This document shows positions 37,256 to 47,917 of a stretch of 64,000 nucleotides of DNA, piece after piece. Under the pieces are notes generated by a model, which saw only the letters and a program-made list of their open reading frames with translations, had not been told where the DNA came from and searched no databases. The position numbers and the translations under genes are program-made. This DNA is from Rebecca billardiae RCC1528 (Eukaryota; Haptophyta): the NCBI GenBank assembly GCA_965240325.2, contig OZ251230.1, positions 1,364,001-1,428,000 of the forward strand. Reading direction: 5' to 3'. The stretch's first letter is position 1; the number at the start of each line of letters is the position of its first letter.

Positions 37256-40200
37256 ATGAGGCCGTGGCACGGCCCAGAGGACCTCGCCGGGCTGGGCGAG
37301 CAGCTCGTCGGCGGCTGGGCTGGCGCGCCCACGGCGGTGCTGATCGCCAGCGTGGCCGCACTCCTCCTTACCGCGCTCGCCCACCGCAGGCACGCGCTGC
37401 TTGCGCGTGCGCGTGCGTGGCGGGCGGCAGTCTCGGCCCGCGCGAGCGCGCGCGCGCGCAAGGCGGACTTCTTGGCGCGCGCCGGTGCCGACTACGGGTA
37501 CGGCGGATCACTTGCCGGCCACATCGATAGCTGGCGTGCGGCTGAGCTGCCCGCGCTCATCCCGCCCCTCGGCGCTCGGTCCCGCGCGCGGTCGCGCGCG
37601 CGCGGCACGTGCGCGCCCATCATCTACCTGGACTACGCTGGCGCCGCGCTGCCCGTGGCGTCCCAGCTACGCGAGGTGCACGCGCTTCTCGAGGGGTGCG
37701 CGTTCGGCAATCCGCACTCGAGCGGCCCGGCCGCCGCCGCCTCCGCGCGCGCCGCCGAGCGCGCGCGCCAGATGACGCTCCGGCTGCTGTGTGGTCCGGA
37801 CGCGCACAACTGGGAGTGCGTCTTCGTCTCGGGCGCGAGCGCGGGCCTGCGGCTCGTCGCGGAGGCGTTCCCGTTCGCGCAGGGCTCGCGCTTCGCCCAC
37901 GCGGAGGACGCGCACACCTCCGTCCTCGGCATGCGCCGCGTCGCCGAGGCCGCGGGCGCAGACGTGCGCTGTGTGCGCGCCGGCTCGGCCGCAGCGGACT
38001 GGGCGCGGCTCGCACCGCTCGCGTGCGCTGACGGCGCGGAGGCGCAGGAGGAGCAGGCGGCGGCGGAGCGGCGGCACCACCTCGCCGTGCTTGCGCTCGA
38101 GTCCAACTTTGACGGCCGACGCGTCGACCTCGCCGCGGTGAGCGCCGCGCTCCACGCGCGCGCGCCGCCGCGTACCGACCGATCACCCGGCGCGATGGCG
38201 GCAGCCGCTGCCGACGGCGACAGCGGCGCCGGCTGCCGCGCCGCGGATGACGGCGGTGGCCGACTGCCCGGCGCGAACGACCGGTGGTGGGTGCTCGCGG
38301 ACGTGGCGAAGGCGGCGAGCACCGGGCCGGTCGACCTCGGTGCCCTCGGCGCCGACTTCGCCGTCCTTTCGTTCTACAAGCTGTTTGGCGCGCCCACGGG
38401 CCTCGGGTGCGTGCTCGCGACGCGGCGCGGCGCGCGGCTGCTGCGCGCCGCGCGCGAGCGGGGCGGGTACTATGGCGGCGGCACGGTGTCTGCGGTGCTC
38501 GCACGCTCGAGCGTGGCGGTGCCGCGCCCGTCCTTCGCCGCGGCGTTCGCCGACGGCACGCCCCACTTCCTCGGCGCGCTGCAGCTGCCCGCCGGCTTTG
38601 GCGCCGTCGAGCGCATCGGCGGGTTTGGGGCGGTGTGTGCGCACACGCGCGCGCTCGGCGCGGAGCTGCGCGCGCGGCTGGGTGCGCTGCGGCACGCCGA
38701 CGGCTCGGAGGCGGTGGTGCTCTACGGCGCAGAGTGCGCGAGCTCGTCCATCGTCGCCTTCAACGTGCGCCTCCCGCGAGCCGCCGACCCGAACGCCGGG
38801 GCGGGCTGGGTGAGTGCTGCCGAGGTGGTGAGGCTGGCAGCGTGCGCGCGGCCGGCGCTGCAGCTGCGCTCGGGGTGCTTCTGCAACCCGGGCGCGTGCC
38901 AGGCGGCGCTCGGGCTGGACGACGAGGCGGTGCTCGCCTCGCTCGCCGCCGGCCACGTCTGCGGCGACGAGCGCGACCTCGACCCGCGCACGGGCCGGCC
39001 GCTCGCCGCCGTCCGCGCGTCGGTTGGCAAGGACTCGAGCTGGGAGGACGTGGACGGGCTGGTCCGGTTCGTCGCCCGGACTTTCGTGCTCGACGGTCCG
39101 GATGGGCGGGCGGAGGCGGCGGAGGGCGGCGCGGCGTCAGCGCGCGAGGAGGGCGCCGAGCCGGCGGCGCCGCCCTCCCCGCGCCCGCCGCCGCCGCACG
39201 TGCTCACCCAGCTGTACGTGCACCCACTCAAGTCGTGCGCGGCGCAGGCCGCGCGCCGGTGGCCGCTGTGCGCGCGCTGCGGCCGGCTTCGGTATGATCG
39301 CGAGTGGGCGGTGGTCGACGCGACGGGCGCGGCGATGCGGCTGCGGCAGTACCCGGCGCTCGCGCACATCCGGCCGAGCGTCGACCTGCGCGCGCGCACG
39401 CTCACGCTGCGGTGCGACAGCATGGCTGCGGCGCTCACTCTGCCGCTGGACGGCGAGGCAGGCGGCGCGGCGGGCGGCGCGGCGCGCGGCGCGGGGGGTG
39501 ACGGGCCGGGCGGCGATGCGCGCGTGCTCGATGCTGGGTGCGGCTGTGCCCGCCGGCCCAGCGCCGCGCGCGACGGCGGCGCCGCTGCGCACGCCGCGTG
39601 CGCGCTTCGGTGGGCCGCCGAGGGCGGCTGCTGCACCCCGGAGGGCGGCCCCTCTCCGGTCGGGTCAGCGGGCGCTCACGATCAGCCGCCGCAGCCGCCG
39701 CCGCAGCAGCAGCGGCCGGAGCGGCCGCAGCAGCCGGCGGCTCGCGCGCGGGCGGGCGGCGCGGCCGCGGCCATGCGCCATGCCGTCGAGGGCGAGACCG
39801 AGCCCGGCCTGAGCGTGTGTGGCGAGGCGTGCGCGGGGAAGCAGTGGGGCGGCAGCGCCGCCGCCGCGTGGCTCTCGGAAGCTCTGGGCGTGTCTTGCCG
39901 ACTGATGCGCGCCGCCGCGTCTGTGTCCAGCCTGGCAGAGCCGACCGCGCCCCCTGCGGCGCCCGGCGGCCTGGGCGGGGCGGCGGGCAGCAGCGCGAAG
40001 GCCGCACGCAGCCGCGGCGGTGCCGTCGAGGAGGAGGACGGGCCGCGCCGGCCCGATCCCGGCCGCGAGCGGCTGGCGTTCGCCAACGAGGCACCCCTCC
40101 TCCTACTCTCACAGCCAGCGGTCGACCGGCTCAACCGCGCGCTTGCCGCACGCGCCGCGCCCGCCGTGAAGGCACTCCACTTCCGGCCGAACCTGGTGGT

Positions 40201-40762
40201 GGCCCCGCTCAGCGCGGCGCGCGCGCGCGCGGCCGCGTGGGTCGCGCCGGCGCGCGCCGGCGCCGCCGCCGCGGGGCCGACGCACCCCGAGGACGGCTGG
40301 CGCTCGATCGAGCTCGCGTGCGTGCGCGGCGCAGACGCTGTCACTCCGCCGCCGCCCGCGGCGCCTGTCGACGCGCGGCTGAGGCTGCGCGTGACAGGCC
40401 CGTGCGCGCGCTGCGCCACGGTGGACGTGGACCCGACGCGCGGCGAGACGAACGGCGCCGCGCTACGCACGCTCGCGCGGTACCGCCGCGTGGGCCAGGA
40501 CGTGCACTTTGGCGTGTTCCTCGCGCCCGAGCGCCGCGCTGCGCGCGCGTCGGACACGTCGTCCGAGTCAGCAGACACGGCGGCCGAGGGCGGAGGGGAG
40601 GAGGCAGATGGAGGCGGCGGCGGTGCTGGCGGCGCGGGCGCGCGGCTGGGCGAGCAGCCGGCGGGCGCGGGTGCCGATGCCGAGGCGGACGCGGACGCGG
40701 AGGCGGAGCCGGGCGTGCTCTGGGTGCGTGTGGACACGTTCGCGCAGCCCTGCACCAGCTGA
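37256..40762 (+). CDS. MOCOS: Molybdenum cofactor sulfurase (NifS-like plus MOSC fusion)
   Basis: Intronless, 1168 residues, longer than plant and animal homologues (about 820-890) because of Ala/Gly/Pro-rich insertions. The N-terminal two-fifths is a class V aminotransferase-like cysteine desulfurase: YLDYAGAALP, FGNPHSSGP, ADVAKAAS, SFYKLFGAPTGLG with PLP-binding K375, and LRSGCFCNPGACQ with the persulfide Cys at about C543. A beta-barrel linker domain (QLYVHPLKSCAAQ, YDREWAVVD) and the MOSC domain (FANEAPLLLLSQPAVDRLN, FRPNLVV, LRVTGPCARCATVDVDP) follow. The enzyme transfers sulfur to the molybdenum cofactor of xanthine dehydrogenase and aldehyde oxidase. Oddly, residues about 26-42 (TAVLIASVAALLLTALA) form a membrane segment before the desulfurase domain, whereas homologues are soluble. 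The ATG sits only 47 bp from the retroelement end. Confidence 0.95.
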   Translation: MRPWHGPEDLAGLGEQLVGGWAGAPTAVLIASVAALLLTALAHRRHALLARARAWRAAVSARASARARKADFLARAGADYGYGGSLAGHIDSWRAAELPALIPPLGARSRARSRARGTCAPIIYLDYAGAALPVASQLREVHALLEGCAFGNPHSSGPAAAASARAAERARQMTLRLLCGPDAHNWECVFVSGASAGLRLVAEAFPFAQGSRFAHAEDAHTSVLGMRRVAEAAGADVRCVRAGSAAADWARLAPLACADGAEAQEEQAAAERRHHLAVLALESNFDGRRVDLAAVSAALHARAPPRTDRSPGAMAAAAADGDSGAGCRAADDGGGRLPGANDRWWVLADVAKAASTGPVDLGALGADFAVLSFYKLFGAPTGLGCVLATRRGARLLRAARERGGYYGGGTVSAVLARSSVAVPRPSFAAAFADGTPHFLGALQLPAGFGAVERIGGFGAVCAHTRALGAELRARLGALRHADGSEAVVLYGAECASSSIVAFNVRLPRAADPNAGAGWVSAAEVVRLAACARPALQLRSGCFCNPGACQAALGLDDEAVLASLAAGHVCGDERDLDPRTGRPLAAVRASVGKDSSWEDVDGLVRFVARTFVLDGPDGRAEAAEGGAASAREEGAEPAAPPSPRPPPPHVLTQLYVHPLKSCAAQAARRWPLCARCGRLRYDREWAVVDATGAAMRLRQYPALAHIRPSVDLRARTLTLRCDSMAAALTLPLDGEAGGAAGGAARGAGGDGPGGDARVLDAGCGCARRPSAARDGGAAAHAACALRWAAEGGCCTPEGGPSPVGSAGAHDQPPQPPPQQQRPERPQQPAARARAGGAAAAMRHAVEGETEPGLSVCGEACAGKQWGGSAAAAWLSEALGVSCRLMRAAASVSSLAEPTAPPAAPGGLGGAAGSSAKAARSRGGAVEEEDGPRRPDPGRERLAFANEAPLLLLSQPAVDRLNRALAARAAPAVKALHFRPNLVVAPLSAARARAAAWVAPARAGAAAAGPTHPEDGWRSIELACVRGADAVTPPPPAAPVDARLRLRVTGPCARCATVDVDPTRGETNGAALRTLARYRRVGQDVHFGVFLAPERRAARASDTSSESADTAAEGGGEEADGGGGGAGGAGARLGEQPAGAGADAEADADAEAEPGVLWVRVDTFAQPCTS

Positions 40763-42043
40763 GCACGCGCTGGCTGAGACGGGCCAAGGGACTCCCTTGG
40801 ACGGGCGCGCCCAGCCGCGCGCCGGCTGGCAGCGTCCTCGCCGGGCATGGATGGCGCTGGGCAAGGTGCTGGCGAAGGTGCGTGCACGCGGCTCACGCGG
40901 GGAGGGAGGCATCCCAACGCGCCACCCCAGCCGCGAGTGCGCCGCGCAGCCCGGCACGGCAGGGGGAGGGGCAGGGAGGGCGCACCGCACGGTGTGCGCG
41001 CGGGGATGAGGAGGCTGGGTGTGCGATGCCTCACGCAATGAGCGCTGATAGAACTCAATGGATCCTTCTGACCCGCCGCGCAGGCCGGACGCGCGGGGCT
41101 GGGGCGGGTGCGAGCGCCCTCGCACGAGCTGCACGCGCCAGCCGCGCGTGCGTGTGTGGCTCCCCTGCGCGCACGCACACGCACGCGGCGGCTCCCCGAG
41201 TGCGCGCGAGTGCTCACGCGTCGGGGTGCTGCCGCCCACTGCTGGCCAACCCCTGACACGGTCCGCCGGCGCACTCGCCCGGGCGCAGCAGGTGCCGCCA
41301 GCAGGCGAGCCAAGGCACACGAATGGCATTGACACAGCGCAACTTGTCCAGTGCCGCACTTGATGGGCTGATCAATCGGCCGTACCACGTGGCCATTGGC
41401 CCGCGTCCGACTCGATTAGCGCGGGCCGTTGGCTGTACTGTTAATTAATCGCAGGCGGCGCGCGCGCGCGCGTCCAGCGTCGCTGGCGTGGCACGACCAC
41501 AGCTGCCACAGCACTGCCTGCGTGAGCCTGAGACTCGGACGCGCCAGGTCCTGGCCGGGACGCGGGCTGAAGCGCGCCGGCGTCCGAACCCGTCGGGGCC
41601 GCGGAATATACGTGAGATTGCGTGTCTGGCGGACGCACAACGATCATTGAGACTCCACAGCGTTGAGCATTGTCCAGCGATTCACTCGGCTCAGTTCGAA
41701 GGCCAACGTGGCCCGCAGCGGCGACCTCTGATGCACTGCTTGCACGCCTTACATCCTCGCGCCCGCGACGTCCCAGACCACATTTCTCACGCCCGCGTGG
41801 CCGCTTCGGCTTCCTGACGCGCGGAAGATTTTGATATGGGGGATCGACAATGTTCGTCGCGGCTTTCTCGTCCGGCTCAGATCGCGGGAGAGGCACACCG
41901 GAACTCGCTGGGGCTGGTGTGCATCCCGCGTGGAGCTCCTCATTGCGCCCGTCCCCGTCTGGGCGCCGGCGTGCGGGGTGGACGAGTCGTGCGCGGTGTG
42001 CCGGGCGCTCATCCCTCATTGTGCCCTGGCGGGCGGGAGTAGG
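40763..42043. other. Intergenic region, no gene recognised
   Basis: GC-rich with many short frames in both strands but no recognisable protein. The last 80 bp contain an in-frame duplicate of the channel gene's N-terminal coding sequence (copy at 41965, second at 42055). The channel's true 5' end may therefore lie upstream of 42044. Confidence 0.5.
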
Positions 42044-45000
42044 ATGCCCCGGCCGCCGGCGTGCGGTGTGGACGAGTCGTGCGCGGTGCGCCGGGCGCTC
42101 ATCCGAATCGTCGAGTGGCCCTGGTTCGATCGGGCGATCATCGCGCTCATCCTGGCCAACTCGGCGGCGGCGGCGGCGCTGCCGCCGCCCGCGGCGGGCA
42201 TTCCGACGCCCGCGTGGATCGATCAGCTCACATTCATCTCGCAGCTGGTCTTCACGGTGGAGCTCGGGCTGCGCGGCTTTGCGAGCTCCCTCCGCTCGTA
42301 CGTGCGCGACCCGTGGAACATCTTCGACTTCACCGTCGTCTTTGCGCTCTGGCTGCCGTACTTGATCCCTGGGATGGACAACCTGGTCGCGATCCGCTGC
42401 GTGCGCGCGCTGCGCCCGCTGCGCACGATCAACCGGATGCGCTCGATCCGCACGCTGTGCGAGACGATGGTCCGCGCCTCGCGCGGCCTCGCGTCCGTCC
42501 TGGCGCTCTGCGCCTTCATCTTCACCATCTTCTCGATCCTGGGCATGCAGCTGTTTGGCGGCACGCTGCGCGGCCGGTGCGCCGCGTCCGCGGCCGAGGT
42601 GGCGGACGTGCGCCACGCGGACGACGCGCCGATGTGCTGGCCGGAACACGAGCGGCCGGGCGGGTGCCCGCCGGGGCAGCACTGCATCGACGTCGGTTCC
42701 AACCCGCTCGGCGGCGCGATCGGCTTCGACTCGTTCGGGCGCGCGCTGTGGACGGTGTTCATGTCGGTCACGCTCGAGGGCTGGTCTGCGGTCATGTACC
42801 TGGAGATGGAGGCGTTCGGCCCATGGGCGAGCGTGTACTTCGTCGCGTTGGTCGTGCTGGGCTCGTTTGTGGTGCTCAACCTCTTCCTCGTGATCATCCA
42901 CGACCAGTTTGTGCCGTCCGACAGCAAGCGCTCGCCGAAGAAGCAAGGCCCCGAGCCGCAGCGGCGCCGCTCGAGCGCGGTGCGGATGGCCGTGGCGCAG
43001 CGCGTCAGCGCGGTGGCGCCGGGCCTGCCCTTCCAGCAGGTGATGACCGGGCTCGTCGTGGCGAACACCGCGTGCATGTGCCTCTACTACTACGGCATGC
43101 CCGTCGCGCTCGAGCACGCCCTCGAGATCGCCAACCTCGTGTTCGTGGGCGCGTTCAGCCTCGAGATGTGCGTGATGGTGTACGCCCTCGGGCCGCGCGG
43201 CTACGTGCACGACCCGATGAACGTGCTGGACGGGACGATCGTGCTCGTCTCGCTGCTGGAGATCATCGCGGCGTACGGCCACATCAACATCGGCATCCAC
43301 ATGACCGCGCTGCGCTCGCTGCGCCTCTTCCGCGTCGCCAAGCTGGCGCGCTCGTACCGCGGGCTGCGCAAGGTGGTGCAGATGATGGTGCTCTCAGTCG
43401 CGGAGTTGGGCGGGCTGCTCGTGCTGCTCACGCTGCTGCTCTTCGTGTACGCGCTGCTCGGCGAGCAGATCTTCGGGCTGCGGTACAGCGCGGCCGCGGG
43501 CTTCACCGAGAACCCGCGCGCCAACTTCGACAGCCTCCCCTTTGCGCTCATCTCGACGTTCATCGCGCTCACGGGCGAGAACTGGACCGACATGTATGTC
43601 GACGCGTATCGGGTGGCGCCCGTGTCGGCGACCGCCTTCTTCGGCACGATCATCGTGGTGGGCAACTTCGTGGTGATCAACCTGGTGATCACCATCCTCA
43701 TCTCCAACGTGCAGCGCGTGAGTGACGAGGAGCGCTCGGAGCACAGCAAGCGAAAGAGCGCCGCCAGCCCCATGTTTGCGCTGGCGGAGGAGGCGCCGGC
43801 GGAGGCGGAGGCGGCGAGGGCGGCGGAGGCGGAGGCGGCGGAGGCGCAGGCGCGCAGGCACGACGCGGTCGCGGTCGTCGGCTCGCTGCTCCGCGCCGGC
43901 CGCGAGGACGAGGCGGCAGCCCCGCGCTCGCCACACGCGCCCGAGCTCGCCGACCAGCCGTCGCTGGGCGGCCACTCGACCGCGTCCGCCGAGTCGGACG
44001 AGTCCGGGCTGCTCGGGCGCGGCGGCGAGGGCGGCGTGCGCGGCGCGTGGCGCGCGGCGCTGCGGCTGCGCGCGCGCGCGCACCGCGTAGTCGAGTCGGC
44101 GCGGTTCGAGCAGTGCATGCTCGCGCTGATCGTCGCGTCGGCGGTGGTGATTCTGCTCGAGCCCCTCGACACCGAGGCCGCGGCGCTCCGGCCCGCGTGG
44201 CAGCTGCGCACGCTCGACGCGCTCGACCTCGCCGTCACGCTCGCGTTCACCGCCGAGCTGCTGCTCAAGCACTTTGCGCTCGGCGTGCACGCGTACTGGG
44301 CGTCGTCGTGGAACCGGCTGGACGGCGCGATCGTGCTGCTCTCCGTTGCCGCGCTCTTCGGCGGCGACGAGGGCAGCGGCGAGGTCTTCAAGTGCCTACG
44401 GCTCGCGCGGCTGCTCCGGCCGCTCCGGCTGATCACGCACCACTCGGGCATGAAGCTGATCGTGAACGCGCTGCTGCTGACGCTGCCGATGGTCCTCAAC
44501 GTGTGCATCGTCTGCGTGCTCTTCCTCGTGATCTTCGGGATCCTCGGCGTGTCGTGCTTCGGCGGGATGTTCGCCGAGTGCAACGACCCGAGCGTGCGCA
44601 CCGAGGGCGCGTGCGTCGGCACGTTCAGCCCAGCCGACGGCCCGGCGGGCGAGCTCGTGCCGCGCGCGTGGCGCAACCCGCCGCTCGGCAGCTTCGACAA
44701 CCTGCTCTCCGCCTCGCTGCTCCTCTTCGAGCTTTCCAGCCTCGAGGGCTGGCCCACCGCGATGTTCCGCGGGATCGACGCCGTCGCGCCGGGCGTCGCG
44801 CCCGAGCGCGACGCCAACCCCGCCGCGGCGCTCTACTTTGTCACGTGGACCCTCGTCGGCGCTCTGTTCGTGAGGAATTTATTTATCGGCGTGATCGTCG
44901 ACACGTTCAACTCGATCAAGCAGGAGCAGGACGGGCTGCTGCTGATGACGCCGGAGCAGCAGCAGTGGGTGCTCGCGAACCAGCTGATGGTGCGGGCGAA

Positions 45001-47614
45001 CGCGATCCAGCGCGCCGCGCGGCCCGCGTGGGCCCCCGCCCAGCAGCTGTACGACCTCGTGACCTCGGCGCGCTTCGAGCGCGCGATCGGCCTCACGATT
45101 CTGCTCAACACGCTCTGCATGGCCGCGGACGGGTACGGGAGCCCGGCGTGGCTCGAGGCGGCCCTCGGCGTCGCCAACGTGGTCTTTGTGCTCGTCTTCA
45201 CCTCGGAGGCCGCAGCCAAGCTCGTCGCCTTCACCCCCGCCAAGTACTTTGCCGACCGGTGGAACAGCTTTGACTTTGTGATTGTCGTCGGCTCGCTCGT
45301 CGACTTGAGCGTCTCGGGCGCGCTCGGCGCGATGGCGGACGGCTCGCCGCTGCCCGACGCGGCGGGCGAGGGCGGCTCGGACGCGGCCGAGGGCGGCTCC
45401 GAGCTGCCGATCTCGCCGACCGTGCTCCGCGTGCTTCGCCTCTTCCGCGTCGCGCGCATCGCGCGCATCGCGCACTCCACCGCCGAGGTGCGCCTGCTGC
45501 TCGTGACGCTGAACAAGGCGCTCCCGTCTCTGTCCAACGTGGTCGCGCTGCTGCTGCTGCTGCTCTTCGTGTGCGCGGTGATCGGGATGCACCTCTTCTT
45601 CCGCATCACGGACGGCGACCTGCTCGACGACCACACCAACTTCGGCACGTTTGGCGGCTCGCTGCTCACTCTCTTCCGCAGCGCGACGGGCGAGGACTGG
45701 AACGCGATCATGCACGACCTGATGGCGGGCGAGAACTGCGCGGAGGACGCGGCCGCGCGCTTCCACGGCTGCGCGCGCTGGGCGGCGATCCCCTTCTTCG
45801 TGGCGTACACGCTCATCTCGACGTTCGTGATGCTCAACCTGCTCATCGCCATCGTCCTCGACCAGTTTGCCGAGGGGCGGCAGCGCCAGCGCGCGTCCTA
45901 CGAGAACCCGTCCTCCGTGGGCGAGTGGCACATCGACGCGTTCAGAGACGCGTGGGCGCAGCACGACCCGGACGCGCGGCAGCGCATCCTCGTGACGAGC
46001 ATGCCCAGCCTGCTCGGAGCGATCCCGCACCCGCTCGGGCTGCAGGGGACGCGCTCGTACACGCCGCGCGCCGACACGATGCGCATGATCAAGAGGCTCA
46101 ACATCACTGTGTACCACACGGAGGCGCGGCCGGGCGGCGTGATCGGGCGCGCGCGGCTGCTCTCGCGCAGGCTGTCCCAGGCGGTTGTCTCGGCGCCTGT
46201 CGTGCGGCTCGCCGCGCTGCGCGACTTGGACGCAGCCGCCGCCGCGCCGGCACGCGCCGCGGCGACGTCCGATGCGCAGCCGGGTGTGGAGCTCGCGCAC
46301 GCGGACTCGGGCTCCGCCTCGGCGCGCCGCCGCCGCCTGCTGCCGGGGAAGCTCATTCCCGGCGCGCTCCGGCGCGGCCCGCGCCAGCCCTCGGCGCCGG
46401 TCTCCGCCGACTGGGTCACCTACCACGACGTGCTCGAGGCGCTGATCGCCGACGCGTTCCGCGCGGTGGCGGTGACGACGGACGAGCTGGAGGAAGTGTC
46501 GCCGCTCGCGCGCGAGCTGAGCCGGCGCAGGCAGAAGCGGCGGCAGAAGGTGCGGCACATCGTGACGGGCGAGAAGCCGAAGCGCACGCCGCGCACCGCC
46601 GTGCTGAGGAAGCTCGGCTGGGCGCGGCTCGAGGAGAAGGACGCCGAGGGCTCGGCTCTGCCCGAGCTGCCCACCGAGCACATCTCCCGGGCGTACGCGG
46701 CGGCGCAGCTGCAGCGCGCCTACCGCGAGCGCTGCCTGCGCGCAGCAAGCCGGGCCTCGAGCACCATCGCGCCTTCCAGCTCCCCCAGCCGCCGCCCAAG
46801 CCGCGTGGCCGACTTGAGGCACGCGTCGGTGCCGCGCGCGCCCGAGGCGGTGCCGGCGGCGCGATCGGCGTCTGGCGCGGTGGCCGCCGCTCCGACAGCG
46901 GATGACATGAGCGCCGCGATCGCGGCCCTGTCGGCGCCCGCGGCAGCGCCTGCTGCGCACGTGGAGCCCGACACGGCAGAGCCCACGCCCGCGCCTCGGG
47001 CGGCGTGCGCACACTCGAACGCGAGTGACAACAACGTGAGACGGGCGGAGCTCAAGTCGGCAGCGCCCGTGGACGTCGGTGGCGGGAAGATCGCCACCGA
47101 CCAGCCACGCTTGACCCGGCCAGAGGAGCCGAGCGCGCCAGCCGAAGCGGCTACGCCGCCGAGAGGCGCCGAGCTGCACGAGCCATCCGCCGAGGACGCC
47201 GCCCCGGCGGCATCCGGCTGCGCAACGGCCACCAGCTCAGAGCCGGCGTGGACGGAGGGCGCGCACGATTACGACTCGATGTGGTTCCGAGCATGCTCAG
47301 CATCGGCGGAGCGCGAGGCGCGGCGCACAGCTCGTGCATCCACGGCGGCACTTGGCGTGCCGCCGCTGCTGCAGAGCCCACTCGACGAGTCCTCCGGCGC
47401 GGCCGGCCGTCGTCGCCAAACCTTGCCGAACGGCTGCTTCGCCGCTGCTTTGTCCTCGATGGCGACTGCGGCGGCGCCGGCCGCTGGAGAGCAGCGAGCG
47501 CCGCAGCAGCGTGGAAGCGATGATGGCAGCGGCGACGCAGATGGCGCCGCCCGCGATTTTGGCCAGCATCGACGGCCAGGCTGTGCACGAGCAACCACCG
47601 TCCCGATGCTGTAG
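42044..47614 (+). CDS. Four-domain voltage-gated calcium-type channel (EEEE filter)
   Basis: Intronless, 1856 residues from ATG 42044. The frame is open to a TTG further upstream, so the N-terminus is uncertain. There are four repeats of six membrane spans. Each S4 has regular Arg spacing: IRCVRALRPLRTINRMR, LRSLRLFRVAKLARSYR, LRLARLLRPLRLI, LRVLRLFRVARIARIA. Pore loops are TLEGW (E245), TGENW (E512), SLEGW (E901) and TGEDW (E1217). This gives the EEEE ring of Ca2+-selective Cav channels, unlike the NALCN or sodium-channel filters. The III-IV linker is short. The C-terminus carries a likely IQ motif (AAAQLQRAYRERCL, about 1551-1565), a possible calmodulin site, then a long low-complexity tail. 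It probably mediates voltage-triggered Ca2+ entry at the plasma or flagellar membrane. Gating and selectivity are inferred. Confidence 0.93.
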   Translation: MPRPPACGVDESCAVRRALIRIVEWPWFDRAIIALILANSAAAAALPPPAAGIPTPAWIDQLTFISQLVFTVELGLRGFASSLRSYVRDPWNIFDFTVVFALWLPYLIPGMDNLVAIRCVRALRPLRTINRMRSIRTLCETMVRASRGLASVLALCAFIFTIFSILGMQLFGGTLRGRCAASAAEVADVRHADDAPMCWPEHERPGGCPPGQHCIDVGSNPLGGAIGFDSFGRALWTVFMSVTLEGWSAVMYLEMEAFGPWASVYFVALVVLGSFVVLNLFLVIIHDQFVPSDSKRSPKKQGPEPQRRRSSAVRMAVAQRVSAVAPGLPFQQVMTGLVVANTACMCLYYYGMPVALEHALEIANLVFVGAFSLEMCVMVYALGPRGYVHDPMNVLDGTIVLVSLLEIIAAYGHINIGIHMTALRSLRLFRVAKLARSYRGLRKVVQMMVLSVAELGGLLVLLTLLLFVYALLGEQIFGLRYSAAAGFTENPRANFDSLPFALISTFIALTGENWTDMYVDAYRVAPVSATAFFGTIIVVGNFVVINLVITILISNVQRVSDEERSEHSKRKSAASPMFALAEEAPAEAEAARAAEAEAAEAQARRHDAVAVVGSLLRAGREDEAAAPRSPHAPELADQPSLGGHSTASAESDESGLLGRGGEGGVRGAWRAALRLRARAHRVVESARFEQCMLALIVASAVVILLEPLDTEAAALRPAWQLRTLDALDLAVTLAFTAELLLKHFALGVHAYWASSWNRLDGAIVLLSVAALFGGDEGSGEVFKCLRLARLLRPLRLITHHSGMKLIVNALLLTLPMVLNVCIVCVLFLVIFGILGVSCFGGMFAECNDPSVRTEGACVGTFSPADGPAGELVPRAWRNPPLGSFDNLLSASLLLFELSSLEGWPTAMFRGIDAVAPGVAPERDANPAAALYFVTWTLVGALFVRNLFIGVIVDTFNSIKQEQDGLLLMTPEQQQWVLANQLMVRANAIQRAARPAWAPAQQLYDLVTSARFERAIGLTILLNTLCMAADGYGSPAWLEAALGVANVVFVLVFTSEAAAKLVAFTPAKYFADRWNSFDFVIVVGSLVDLSVSGALGAMADGSPLPDAAGEGGSDAAEGGSELPISPTVLRVLRLFRVARIARIAHSTAEVRLLLVTLNKALPSLSNVVALLLLLLFVCAVIGMHLFFRITDGDLLDDHTNFGTFGGSLLTLFRSATGEDWNAIMHDLMAGENCAEDAAARFHGCARWAAIPFFVAYTLISTFVMLNLLIAIVLDQFAEGRQRQRASYENPSSVGEWHIDAFRDAWAQHDPDARQRILVTSMPSLLGAIPHPLGLQGTRSYTPRADTMRMIKRLNITVYHTEARPGGVIGRARLLSRRLSQAVVSAPVVRLAALRDLDAAAAAPARAAATSDAQPGVELAHADSGSASARRRRLLPGKLIPGALRRGPRQPSAPVSADWVTYHDVLEALIADAFRAVAVTTDELEEVSPLARELSRRRQKRRQKVRHIVTGEKPKRTPRTAVLRKLGWARLEEKDAEGSALPELPTEHISRAYAAAQLQRAYRERCLRAASRASSTIAPSSSPSRRPSRVADLRHASVPRAPEAVPAARSASGAVAAAPTADDMSAAIAALSAPAAAPAAHVEPDTAEPTPAPRAACAHSNASDNNVRRAELKSAAPVDVGGGKIATDQPRLTRPEEPSAPAEAATPPRGAELHEPSAEDAAPAASGCATATSSEPAWTEGAHDYDSMWFRACSASAEREARRTARASTAALGVPPLLQSPLDESSGAAGRRRQTLPNGCFAAALSSMATAAAPAAGEQRAPQQRGSDDGSGDADGAARDFGQHRRPGCARATTVPML

Positions 47615-47864
47615 CTTACTCATCGTCGCGACGCGATGCATTTCAGACGCGATGCTGATAGCTCGCAGGTCAATCATCAGTCGTGTTAGTGATGTCGCTC
47701 AACGTACGGCCCGACACCCGTCGGTGACGACGATCAACAGACATTACGCGGATGCCACGACGCGACGGCATGAGAAGAGTCAGAGAGTATATAGACGACT
47801 AAAGAGAGAGCGAGAGACGAGAGAGACGAGTCACGAGAGAGAGAGACGAGAGTCAGAGAGAGAG

Positions 47865-47917
<53 letters not shown>

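Noticed and set aside
40763-41830. Possible small genes between MOCOS and the channel
   Set aside because: Frames in both strands have only GC-driven composition and no recognisable domain or good start.
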